DNA from: Apoda limacodes
Lineage: Eukaryota; Arthropoda; Insecta; Lepidoptera; Limacodidae
DNA length: 64,000 bases
Reading direction: 5' to 3'
Assembly: GCA_946406115.1 (NCBI GenBank)
Contig: OX291553.1
Location: 1,431,001-1,495,000, forward strand
Made by a program: the position numbers and the translations under genes. Shown here in pieces: positions 23,293-33,045 of this stretch. Below the pieces are notes generated by a model. It saw nothing but the letters and a program-made list of their open reading frames with translations. It did no database searches and was not told the origin of the DNA. How positions within the stretch are numbered: the stretch's first letter is position 1; every line of letters begins with the position of its first letter.

Positions 23293-24908
23293 CCACTAAG
23301 GTGGCAAACAAGCTTACGGCCCACCTGATGGTAAGCGGTCACCGTAGCCTATGGACGCTTTCAACACCAGGGGTATCACTTGCGCGTTGCCGACCCTTCA
23401 GAAATCTAATAACTTCTTTCTTAAAGAACTCCATACTGTAGTCCTTGCAGAAAACCTTGGCAGGGAGCTCATTCCACAACTTAAGCGTTCGCGGGAGGAA
23501 GTTTCTCTGAAACCGCACTGTACGCGACCATTTAGGTTCTAAAGTGTGAGAATGAATTCCCTGCCGATGGCGAGCGGTGCGATGGTAGAAAGTAGCCGTG
23601 GGCATCATTTCGAACAATTCCTCAGAACACAACCCATTGTACAAGCGGTAGAACACACACAGTGAGGCAAAGTCTCTCCTCAGACTTAAGGGCTCGATAC
23701 CGCAAGTGAGTTTGGGATCGTCGACAATTCTCACAGCCCGTCGTTGAACCGAGTCAAAAGGGTCAAGCTGGTATCCGGGTGCACCTGCCCAGAGATGGCA
23801 GCAGTACTCCATATGGGGCCGAACTTGCGACTTGTAAAGTAACAACCTTTGCCCCGACGTGAAGTACTGCTTCGCTCTGTTGAGTACACCAAGTTTTTTG
23901 GACGCCAGCTTTACCTTATCTTGTAAATGATCTCGGAACTGAACATCGCTGGAGATGTCGACACCAAGGATCCCAATGCTCTTGGAGATGGAGAGGGGAG
24001 TGTTCTGGAATTGTGGGACCACAGTGAATGGAGTTTTCTTAGCGGTGAACGCGCACACTTGTGTCTTTGTAGGGTTGAATCGGACCAAGTTTACCCGTCC
24101 CCAGTCAGAGACCTGGGACAGTGTGGTCTCGATTTGAGACACAAGTTCTCCGCGGTTTTCCTCCACAACGGAACGAGGGATGTTTGCACGACCCGTGTAA
24201 AAAGCGTCACCAGTACTGTCATCTGCATAGCAATGTATGTTGTTGATGTCCAACATGTCATTGATATGCAGTAGAAACAGCGTAGGAGACAGCACAGAGC
24301 CTTGCGGGACACCAGCATTAATGTCCATGCTATCAGAGCAACTACCGTCAACTACGGTTCGTATGCGTCTGCCGGACAAAAAGCTAGCCACCCATTTGCA
24401 CAAACCCTCGGGCACTCCGTAAGATGGCAACTTCGATAGAAGACCGCGGTGCCAGACCCGATCGAACGCCTTCGCTATGTCCAGGCTACATGCCAATGCC
24501 TCCCCCTGACTCTCAATGGCTAGTGCCCATCGGTGTGTGAGATACACTAGAAGGTCACCAGTCGAGCGACCGTGGCGAAAGCCATATTGACGGTCACTGA
24601 CCAGATCGTGTACTTCTAGGTATCTTAGAAGCTGTGTGTTGATCACACGCTCCATCACCTTAGAGAGGAGAGAGGTTATAGCGATAGGCCTGTAATTCGA
24701 TGGATCTGATCTATCGCCCTTTTTGGGCACCGGGTGCACATTCGCAGTCTTCCATGTAGACGGAAATTGCCTAGTGTGGTAGGAAAGCGCGAAGAGGCGC
24801 GTGAGTACAGGACATAACTCAGGAGCACACTGCTTAAGCACCACTGCTGGTATACCGTCTGGCCCACTCGACTTATGAACGTCTAGAGAAAGCAACGCCC
24901 GCCTGACT
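23261..24908 (-). mobile_element. 5'-truncated LINE with intact reverse transcriptase frame
   Basis: On the minus strand the element runs from about 24908, through an uninterrupted reverse transcriptase frame, to a 3' UTR ending GGTGGCAAACTTG-like words and a poly-A tail (poly-T at 23261-23288). The start is abrupt in the middle of the fingers domain, the hallmark of incomplete reverse transcription on insertion. Its 3' 530 bases are nearly identical to 29534-30046, so both insertions are fairly young. More diverged relatives are at 9889-10336 and 19715-19840. Confidence 0.9.
23339..24895 (-). CDS. LINE reverse transcriptase (N-terminally truncated ORF2)
   Basis: The 518-codon frame has no internal stop. 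Order of motifs: fingers KSSGPDGIPAVVLKQCAPEL (about residues 8-27) and PVPKKGDRSDPSNYRPIAI (55-75); QYGFRHGRSTGDLL (105-118); palm box SLDIAKAFDRVWH (138-150); NAGVPQGSVLSPTLF (193-207); catalytic HCYADDSTGDAF (about 220-231), with both aspartates kept; thumb SKSIGILGVDISSDVQFRDH; C-terminal ASLCVFYRLYNGLCSEEL. Full LINE ORF2 proteins are about twice as long, with an endonuclease in front that is missing here. The first ATG is simply the first after truncation. I place it in the Jockey/CR1 group. It has no promoter of its own and is unlikely to be active. Confidence 0.9.
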   Translation of the reverse strand: MLSLDVHKSSGPDGIPAVVLKQCAPELCPVLTRLFALSYHTRQFPSTWKTANVHPVPKKGDRSDPSNYRPIAITSLLSKVMERVINTQLLRYLEVHDLVSDRQYGFRHGRSTGDLLVYLTHRWALAIESQGEALACSLDIAKAFDRVWHRGLLSKLPSYGVPEGLCKWVASFLSGRRIRTVVDGSCSDSMDINAGVPQGSVLSPTLFLLHINDMLDINNIHCYADDSTGDAFYTGRANIPRSVVEENRGELVSQIETTLSQVSDWGRVNLVRFNPTKTQVCAFTAKKTPFTVVPQFQNTPLSISKSIGILGVDISSDVQFRDHLQDKVKLASKKLGVLNRAKQYFTSGQRLLLYKSQVRPHMEYCCHLWAGAPGYQLDPFDSVQRRAVRIVDDPKLTCGIEPLSLRRDFASLCVFYRLYNGLCSEELFEMMPTATFYHRTARHRQGIHSHTLEPKWSRTVRFQRNFLPRTLKLWNELPAKVFCKDYSMEFFKKEVIRFLKGRQRASDTPGVESVHRLR

Positions 24909-25495
24909 ACAATTGTTAATATTCAAAAAATATTTATAAAATAAATCATAATAACGTGGAAGAATGTATAGACATCGACAAAAAAATTAATTTTTGGTTA
25001 GGTTAGAAATTTTCTATTTTATGTGGATGCGCTCGATAATTATTAAAATATTTAATAAATACAAATTGCACATGCTCATACATATAATACATGAATTGCA
25101 ACGTACCTTGCAGCCACGTGTTTTTTAGATGTTCCGGCAATATCATCTACACTTCTTTCTGCCATAGTTATTTGAAAATACCTTCAGTTCACTTTAGCGG
25201 AACACAATGATAACGATTAAAACTTCACAATAACAATATTAATTATTGATATTTATAATAAAAACAGCAATATAAAAATGTCGACACTGATAGAAATAAA
25301 CAAACCCAATAACATATAGGTATAGTCGCTTTGCAGTATACCCTATGCACATGTCCCTATACTCTACACTCACAACCAAATTAGAAAGTTGCGCGACATA
25401 GGATGCGCACCAAAAACGTAACGAGGTCATTCATCGATAGATTTTACTCCTCACATTTTTCTCATACCGGGCTCCTTATATATGCAAATCGATTC

Positions 25496-26611
25496 TTAAG
25501 GAGTAAACTCCAAAAAAAGTTCTGATTTAAAACGCGTATATCCACCACCATTTTGAATGACGTCCAAAAGGCGTTCCGGCATAGATGAGATAAATTGTTC
25601 ACATACATTAGTGCCACGGAAATCTTCCCATACACAATGACAGTGATTGATAAGTGCTTCAGGTGTTCTTTCGTTTTGATTGTTCCATCTTTGGACCATT
25701 ATGCCCCAGAGATTCTCTAAAGGGTTCAAATCAGCACTTTTTGCAGGCCAAGGAATAGCATTTATATGATCTTGGTTGTGCCTGAACCAGTTTCGCACAA
25801 TTCTAGCGATGTGAATGGTTGCGTTGTCTTTCACAAAATCAATTTTAGGAACTTCCTATTGCAGATAATAAGTTCGTAAAGTCGGAAGCACACTTTCATC
25901 CAACAGGTCTGCTTAGTCCTGAGCAGTTGCTCTAGGTGGCAAATGCACGAGTTCTCCAACACCAGTTAAAGAAATCCAACCCTAAATGTTTGCAGTAATT
26001 CGTCCAGATGCATGATTAGCCACGACGTGGTTTTCTGTGTACCGGGTTCGATCAAACCGCCACAAGTGTAATCTTCCAGTTTGAGAACTTGAAAATGTCT
26101 TTTCGTCAATAAAAGCTGTAGTCGTCCAGTCAAAATTTAAGTACTGGCGGGCGAAATGACGTCGGGCTAATTTATGATTCTTGGTCAAGGCAATTTTTTT
26201 CGCAGGCCGTCTGTGATGTAAATTCATAGCATGTAGGCAATTCCTAATTGTTCTAGGGTGAACATCAAACATATCCGCAAATCGTCCCGTTGACGCAAAG
26301 CCATCCAGAATGTATTGCCTTTGCATTAACCGGCGTTGGTCTTCAGTTATTGCTAGCGGGTGATGGTTATTTTGCCGTAGATCAATAAGGATTCCTTCAG
26401 CATTATATCGCCGTACCCAACGGCGAAGTGTGTCTCTGCTCACATTTAACCGACGTGTTATCTCATGAATCCCTATTCCTTCCTGGTGTAGCTCCACTAT
26501 TTGTGCTCTTAATGGATCACGGTTAGCAGTAAGCATTTTATATTTCAAATTAATAATGTATTTGAAAATTATTTTTAATTTTCTTGATTGACACTGACAC
26601 ATTTTCGTCAT
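25496..26611 (-). pseudogene. Tc1/mariner transposase, DD36E-like spacing
   Basis: It cuts and pastes the element at TA sites. The frame 25982-26611 (natural start probably the ATG giving MLTANRDPLRAQ, near 26535) has a helix-turn-helix start (ELHQEGIGIHEITRRLNVSR), a second DNA-binding part with RTIRNCLHAMNLHHRR, and the first catalytic aspartate in TTTAFIDEKTFSSSQ. After a stop at 25982 the protein continues to 25496 with stops near 25917 and 25860. It then has VKDNATIHIA (second aspartate) and KSADLNPLENLWG (glutamate). I count 36 residues between second D and E, against 34 in Tc1. It ends at the TAA near 25496. Three stops make it inactive. Confidence 0.85.
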
Positions 26612-27399
26612 TAGAAAAGCAAATGATAACTTTTCGCAAAGAGGTTATCTGTAATGTGAAGTGACAAATAATACGTATTGACAGTTCAATACTTTTATTG
26701 AAATAGAATTTTCGACCTTAATGCATTGCGAATGTCTAACGACATTTACACGAAATGGGTAGGGAATTAAATTCCTTGACTGTACCAGTGGTAATTAAAT
26801 GATACTATAACTTACAAAACTGACAAGTATACGATTCATTATAAATGTTAATTGAGAAAATTGTACACATTTAAATAAAACCATTGTGATCCGATTCCTG
26901 CGGGCTGCTTTAACAATATCAGCAATATCGCTTTCACAAAAAAATCAAGTAATTCTAATATTTACGCATTGAATGTGCTTTATGCTCTCTACGCGCGCAT
27001 TCCATCTGTCTGTTGACTAAAAATGAATGCGTTCTATGTTAAATTTGGCGGCACTTACAGTCCGCATTTAACGCATTAAATGGCGGTTGTACATGCTCAG
27101 GAGGTAGAACAGTGGATGTTCTTTAAAATAGTGAACCGCTTGTTTGTTTGTTGACATTTGGCGAACAAAGCTATTTAAATGGAGTGAAAATAAATTGTAG
27201 TACCGAACAAAAGTAAGATCTCCCCAATTCGGGGTAATCACTTTAAGTTTGGTTACACCAAAATTATGCACACAGATGTAAAAATGATGATCGCATTAGC
27301 TGATTTACACACACATTGATAGGTAAATGGCTCGCAACATACCGTTTGATATTGTTTCGGACACGGTATCTAGACGTATAAGTAATCTTTGGTATCTAC

Positions 27400-28260
27400 C
27401 CTCATTGTCTATACATTACTGCAATCTAATAGGAAAATCTTTAAATTTTTATTAGATAAAACAAAAAAGGCATTGTTTAACAAGTTCTATGGAAAAAAAA
27501 ACCAAATCGCGGAAAAAGTGATAGTCGGTTGGTGCAAGGTCCAGCAAGTATGGATGATGACGCATAGTTTTTGACTGCACTACTTGTAGCTACCTTATCT
27601 ATCCTTGGGTAGATGGTATCACCTCTCTTTTTATTATAAGTTTCAAAGTTTGGACTCTCTAATTTAGTACTTTGGTGGATAAATTTAAAAAAAGTTATAT
27701 TGCAGAAGAAGTAAAAAAACAGTCTTTGTTGGTGGTACTAATTGTAGCGAATATACGCTACAAGCTGTAGCGCCATCTCTTACAACAAGAGGGTAGCTAT
27801 TGCCCACGGCTCCACCCACGTGGATTTCTATTAGATACTTACCCAGTCCAAACATGTTTAAGTCGATAAACTAACTTACACCGCCATCTGTTAAAACTAT
27901 TTGGAACTCTTAGCCAGCGCAGGCCATGTAAAGCTAGATTTTTCGACGTCTTGAACATATTATCATCATACTTTAACAAATTAACGCAAAACAATATTAA
28001 ACTATACGTATAAACCATCCTATTGAACCACTCTATCTTTTCTATTAATTATCATCTGTTGATGAAAACCGCATTAAAATCCGTTCAAAAGCTCTAAGCG
28101 TACATTGATTCAGACAGAACGATTTTGTTTTTTACTATGTAGGGATATAAATACGTGAATATGCAATATTAATATAGTTACAATTTTATAGATAAACTAC
28201 ATACATTTTACATTTACAGATATTCCAAAAACATACATAAATATGTCACTAAATAATTTC
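27400..28260. other. No recognisable gene
   Basis: Flanking DNA right of the TIR element. It holds the words GTAGCGCCATCTCTTAC and CACCGCCATCTG, which often occur in moth repeats, but no frame or known element. Confidence 0.4.
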
Positions 28261-28264
28261 TTAT

Positions 28265-28965
28265 TTATAAAATATTTTTACTTTCTTAGTTTTGCTTTGA
28301 ATATATTTTTACACTGTGCTCTACGAATTTCTTTGGGATGCGCGTTCTAGAGTCTTATGGCTTGAACTGTGTATGAATTTGAGACAAAACTAGTGTGGTG
28401 ACGAGGTGTTCGAAGAAGAAGACTTCAAGAAGTCCGAAGCGAACGTTCGTGTTGAAATCTAATGAACTGGAATCGAGACTTCAAATAGCTTTGAGAATTA
28501 GAATTATTTAGAATAGAATAGAGCGTAAAGAGAACTCTGGCGCTCTTGCGTTGGCGAATCGGCAGTCATTTATGTTGTTTGCGGAATTTCGATATGTGGT
28601 CATATTTATGTAGACCAAAGATATAGTTAGACCGAAGTTATTTTGAAGGCGGTCAAATCCAAATCCGCAAAAACGATGAGTGGTAAGATCAAAGATTGCA
28701 CCAAAAAAAGTTTAGTAAAGTAATTTTGGCCAGCTGACGGGTGGTACCGAAAATTATGGCTTGAGACTTCGTCTAAAACCTCACGAACATTATTTGATAC
28801 AGGTGAAAAATAAATAAATTGGTTAACTGCTGAGATAAGGCCTTCAGTTTTAGCTTGAACATATAGCTGGAGCTCGTCAGCATACAGATGATAAAGGCAG
28901 CTCAGATTATATAAGATATGATGAATAACAATAAAAAAACCAGGTCACATTAATTAATGATTAAC
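28265..28965 (-). mobile_element. LINE reverse transcriptase fragment
   Basis: The minus strand reads CLYHLYADELQLYVQA (a YADD box with D to E change) near 28880. It continues as DRLQNN, then in a shifted frame WLPIRQRKSARVLFTLYSIL and AIRLWNAHPKEIRRAQ. This is the back half of an RT like that at 35888-38372. It has frameshifts and a changed catalytic residue. Confidence 0.75.
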
Positions 28966-29070
28966 TGATCACAACGTACCGACTGTTGATGGCCTTGAAT
29001 ATCAATTAGTGAGTTTGAAATTTCTCCTTATTGTATTATATTTGACATTGTGATATAAAAATCTTGAATT

Positions 29071-29515
29071 ATGGCACCTTCAAAAAGTTAATCAAGTGGA
29101 AAAGAGGACCCGGACGAAAGGTTAGTTGACGTTATTTCAAATTTTGAGCACGACATTAAATAAATGAAAGAGAAGTTGAACGGCTGCTATGACCTTATCG
29201 TTCTGCAATAACGTCAAATCCAATCACAAAAGGAAGTAATTGACGAGCTTCTCAAAACCCACCAGCAAAGCGTACCAAGAGAGGGTTCAGTACGGAAAGG
29301 AACTGCAGTGATCCAGCATCATCGGTGACACAAGCAGGGGCCCAGGAGGCCACTGTTACCGTGGACAAGCCGCGCAGAGGCCACCCGCCGCGCCGTGTTG
29401 CTCCTTCAGCCACACTCTGTGACGCAGGCGCCAGCAAGCAGCGCACAGCCCTCTTCGTCGAATTAACCGACCAAAACACGGTGCCTGGTAACGTGCTTCG
29501 GTCTTTAAGCATGTC
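29071..29515 (+). pseudogene. LINE ORF1-like coiled-coil protein, decayed
   Basis: From ATG 29071 the frame reads MAPSKS, stop, KEDPDERLVDVISNFEHDIK, stop, MKEKLNGCYDLIVLQ, stop, RQIQSQKEVIDELLKTHQQS. It then degrades after VRKGTAVIQHH. The heptad-like helix and position upstream of an endonuclease fragment fit a LINE ORF1 or a gag-like protein; I cannot name the family. It is interrupted at 29516 by a minus-strand LINE. Confidence 0.45.
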
Positions 29516-30046
29516 TTTTTTTTTTTTTTTTTATTACCACTGAGGTGGCAAAAAAGCTTACGGTCCGCCTGATGGTAAGCGGTCACCGTAGCCTATGGAC
29601 GCTTGCAACACCCGGGGTATCACTTGCGCGTTGCCGACCCTTCAGAAATCTAATAACTTCTTTCTTGAAGAACTCCATACTGTAGTCCTTGCAGAAAACC
29701 TTGGCAGGGAGCTCATTCCACAACTTCAGCGTTCGCGGGAGGAAGTTTCTCTGAAACCGCACTGTACGCGACCATTTAGGTTCTAAAGTGTGAGAATGAA
29801 TTCCCTGCCGATGGCGAGCGGTGCGATGGTAGAAAGTAGCCGTGGGCATCATTTCGAACAATTCCTCAGAACACAACCCATTGTACAAGCGATAGAACAC
29901 ACACAGTGAGGCAAAGTCTCTCCTCATACTTAAGGGCTCGATACCGCAAGTGAGTTTGGAATCGTCGACAATTCTCACAGCCCGTCGTTGAACCGAGTCA
30001 AAAGGGCCAAGCTGGTATCCGGGTGCACCTGCCCAGAGATGGCAGC
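29516..30046 (-). mobile_element. 5'-truncated LINE, last 150 residues and 3' UTR
   Basis: Poly-T at 29516-29533 (the A-tail on the minus strand) precedes the 3' UTR and the coding end (HLWAGAPGYQLGPFDSVQRR to GRQRASDTPGV). It is nearly identical to 23289-23810. The left break of homology is at about 30046. The upstream part of the 190-codon frame 29583-30155 is host or ORF1 sequence joined by chance. Confidence 0.92.
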
Positions 30047-31262
30047 AGAGGACAAAACCTGGCTTCAGAGCCGTAGCTTCGTACCCTGACAGCCTACATG
30101 TATTTAATCTGAGCGCGGACACCTCCACGCAGTCCATACTCCATAACGTTCGCACTGTATTGAAGGTTGAGAATGCAACTGCTCGCCCGAGGCAACTACT
30201 CGTTTATTTAAATAATTTAAAATCGTTGCTATATAAGCTTTCGGACTAAAAGATTTATTTTGGTCGGCGACCAAAATGTTGACTTTATGACCGAGAATAG
30301 TTTGCGGCAGCGAGTAGATGATGTCTTACAATGCTACTCTTGTTCCAACTGCGTTAATTTTCTAACCCATGTGTCTACGCATAGCTCGACTTCTATTGGC
30401 TGCGGAATTTTACCTCGTGACCGCGGTGACATCACAGGCGGCGCCTTTGGGCACGGTGGTGAGTAACCATAATGCACAGGTATTTATGTCAGCCATGAAT
30501 CTGCCGACCCCCGCCCGCGCCCAACACAACTCTTTCATACAAAAAAGACTAATTAATAGTGAATTGTTATCATCATTTTATATTGAAATTGAAAATTATT
30601 ATTGGAATTTATTTTGACATTGCAATAACTATAAATGACAAATGTACTAAATTATTAATAATTATTAATATTATTAATATTTTGACTTATTATATTGACA
30701 TACAATTTCCTTACAAAAATGTATTAAAAAAGAAACGCAATCATGTACCCGACTTAGTGTTACCCAGAATCACACTCGCAGACCACAACCGCACGCGGCG
30801 CTCAATGATAAAGACGTGAACCACACGCGATATTAACAACATCTCAGCTCAGTTCAACGCATGGTTTTTGGCGAACGGCCTCGTCCTCAACGTCACAAAG
30901 TCCAATGTGGATGATAGTCTCGACAGGACACCCGACTTTAACTCCATAAATACAGAGTCCGACGCCACAATGCGAGTCCTGTAGATTTCTTGGGTTTACC
31001 ATAGACACTAGACTAAACTGGAAACACCATGTGTCTACGTTGTGTGAAAAGCTGAGTAGTGCAGTATTTCTCTCGTGTCTATCGTTGCATTACTACAAAT
31101 AAATTTTGCCTACTTTCACTCCCTTCTGTCATATGGCACTATTCTATAGGGCAACTCGACAGACTCAAATCAATTTCAGTATACAAAAGAGAACTCTTCG
31201 CACACTGGCAGGTGTAAAACCTCGCCATTCATGTGGACATCATTTAAAAAATATGGTATAAT
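30047..31262 (+). mobile_element. LINE remnant: endonuclease end and RT thumb
   Basis: Plus-strand pieces are LLVYLNNLKSLLYKLSD, then GDQNVDFMTENSLRQRVDDV (a GDFN box mutated to GDQN) at 30195-30400. After an AT-rich gap at 30450-30830, RT thumb words follow at 30840-31260: ISAQFNAWFLANGLVLNVTK, LETPCVY in a shifted frame, and KRTLRTLAGVKPRHSCGHHL. Most of the RT is deleted. It may be the same element as the ORF1-like part at 29071, split by the minus-strand LINE. Confidence 0.7.
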
Positions 31263-31429
31263 GACACATTACTCTCAATATGTGTTTGATTTTAGTATGA
31301 GATATACATATAAATTATAAATTAAATTACAGATCGAATACATTCTACAATAAAGATTAAAAATTTAAAAATTAAATAAATATCTTAAAGACCGTTGCCA
31401 TTTGGTATAATTCCCAAAATGCTGGCCGC

Positions 31430-32745
31430 ATTGCCGCGTTGAATTGCAATTCAAATTCTTTGAGCAAAATATAGGCCAGTATTTTGGTCACGAGAACCTT
31501 CAACCAGAAGCAAAGATAAAGATCTAAAAATTTTTTTGGCACTTTTCCCCCACGGTCCTAAGGTTTCGACTCCAAAAGGCTCAAATACATTCCCACTGTC
31601 TAGAATAGTGTATTTCCGCCTTTTGAGGACTTCTGCAGAGTCCGCCGCCGCACCAGCTCTATTCTGTGTTCCTTGAATATGTGACAGTGCCAGGGTGTCG
31701 ACGCAAGTAGCGTCCCATACTAAGGGCCGCCCCATCCGCCACGGAATCAGAGTCATGCCGTCTGGTCTCTTACCATCGTCCCGTATAAGCCCGTTTGGTT
31801 AAAGAACAGGCGCGCAATTGGCGGAGACAAGAGCTCGGCGTATTATATCATTAAGGCTGGCATGGCGGGAAAACCTGCCTGCACTCTTTGTGCAAGAGAG
31901 GCCGTGATGACCGCGCCGCTCGACAGCAGCACCACACTGGCAACGGTGTGAAGCACGACATGATGTACCCAAGCGGAGGGAGGTCGCAATTCTGAAAGTG
32001 GAAGAATCCCGGAGGGTCCCTAATTTTGGTGAAGGAAGGACCTGCAACCACAGACCCGATTCGCACTCGGCAACAGCTAGTAAACGGGCACGCTCTGTGG
32101 AGTTCAAGCACGTATTAAAGAGTTGCTTCCGCACTTGTTCGCAGACCGACCCATCCCACAACCGCTGTGAAAAAGGATTTTTTGGAAAATCGGTATCTGG
32201 GCAGTACATGTATTCTTGGCTTCGTTCATGAAAGATATTTTAACAATTTCCGGAATATTTTAAAGAATTTTATAAATTAAATTTTGATTACTATGAACAG
32301 AGGAAAGGAAAGCAGGGTTGAGCAACAACTAAATTTAAACGGATACCTAAACCTCCAAACCGCACTCGCAGAGAAACTTGTAACCATTCTCGATGATATA
32401 AATTTACATTCAAAATAGAAATCAAAGTATTTTTAATGATGTTGTCCAAACTCTGAACAAGGTTGGTATGTTTCCAGAGTTGACAACATCATACAAGATA
32501 TGTGAATTTAGGTATAAAAAGACAGAAACGGATAGCTGTGAATGCCATGTGACTATTGATTTTTGCTAAGCGATCTGAAACCTGCAAAAAGTTTTGAATT
32601 TTTTCCTCAAAAAATGATGGGAATAATTCGTCAAATATAGGTGACCCCAACAAAGAAAGATTACTATTGTCGACTTTTTTAATATAAGGGGCTAATAAGT
32701 TAAATTTTTGTATTACCAAATCCTTATCCGGTTATAATACTGGAA
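31430..32745 (-). mobile_element. Non-LTR element with R2-like restriction-type endonuclease motifs
   Basis: The minus strand in order: RT end VIQKFNLLAPYIKKVDNSNL and NLSLLGSPIFDELF (32489-32719); VRFGGLGIRLN (about 32340); 31799-32209 with HRCQCGAAVERRGHHGLSC, a CX1CX8HX4C knuckle, then SAGRFSRHASLNDIIRRAL; after a frameshift, IRDDGKRPDGMTLIPW and GRPLVWDATCVDTLALSH (31700-31790), then EPFGVETLGPWGKSAKK. A CCHC knuckle, an RHxxxN word and an RPD word in this order resemble the restriction-like endonuclease end of R2-type LINEs. This is a motif-level inference. Frameshifts at about 32480, 32230 and 31800 make it inactive. Two smaller relatives are at 44970-45230 and 55780-56021. Confidence 0.75.
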
Positions 32746-32929
32746 TATAATACATCCATATGTGTTTTATATTATAATGTAGACTCGACGCAACATAAAC
32801 ACCTGTAAACGCATCAGTGTTCCAGACAGAGTGACTCGTCAAATAGGGCGTCTACAACGTGTGCCACTGTGTGGCGCTGCTGGATAAAAATCCGCGAGTC
32901 ATAGGCCTAGCTTATTATGAGCACCTCCC

Positions 32930-33045
32930 GTCATCCTAAAAAATGAAGTCTCGGATGAGCAATTTGGTCTTCGGCTAAAAGAGCTTTTACTGACTCAATC
33001 ACTGTATGCTGTCAAAGAATTCAGTGAGCACGTTTGACAATTTAA
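32930..33045 (+). mobile_element. Short LINE reverse transcriptase scrap
   Basis: The plus strand reads ILKNEVSDEQFGLRLKELLL, then TQSLYAVKEFSEHV. This is like the fingers stretch around EQFGFR in LINE reverse transcriptases. It is too short to classify. Confidence 0.4.

Larger units (their letters stand above)
21946..26784 (-). mobile_element. Tc1/mariner-type element nested in the TIR element
   Basis: It has inverted ends CAGCCAAGGAATTTAATTTC at 21948 and CAGTCAAGGAATTTAATTCC (minus strand) ending at 26782, similar over about 27 bases. Each is flanked by TA (21946-21947; 26783-26784), the target site of the superfamily. The transposase lies at 25496-26611. A Helitron (22235-22543) and a LINE (23261-24908) sit inside. 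Without them about 2.9 kb remains, long for Tc1, so another insertion may be hidden at 22544-23260 or 24909-25440. Confidence 0.65.
21351..27399. mobile_element. TIR transposon of about 6 kb with 8-bp target duplication
   Basis: The ends are inverted copies of a 34-base word: 21359-21392 (starting CAAAGATTACTTATAGGTTT) and 27358-27391 on the other strand (CAAAGATTACTTATACGTCT). They match at 30 of 34 positions. They are flanked by an exact direct repeat GTATCTAC at 21351-21358 and 27392-27399. Terminal inverted repeats plus an 8-bp duplication define a cut-and-paste insertion; 8 bp is usual for hAT, P and Merlin-type elements, and the superfamily is not decided here. The arms outside the inner element are about 590 and 600 bases and encode nothing recognisable. 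If the inner insertion is removed, a non-autonomous element of about 1.2 kb remains. Confidence 0.82.

Noticed and set aside
23232..23441. Plus-strand frame with poly-Phe
   Set aside because: It is the read-out of the LINE poly-T and antisense UTR.
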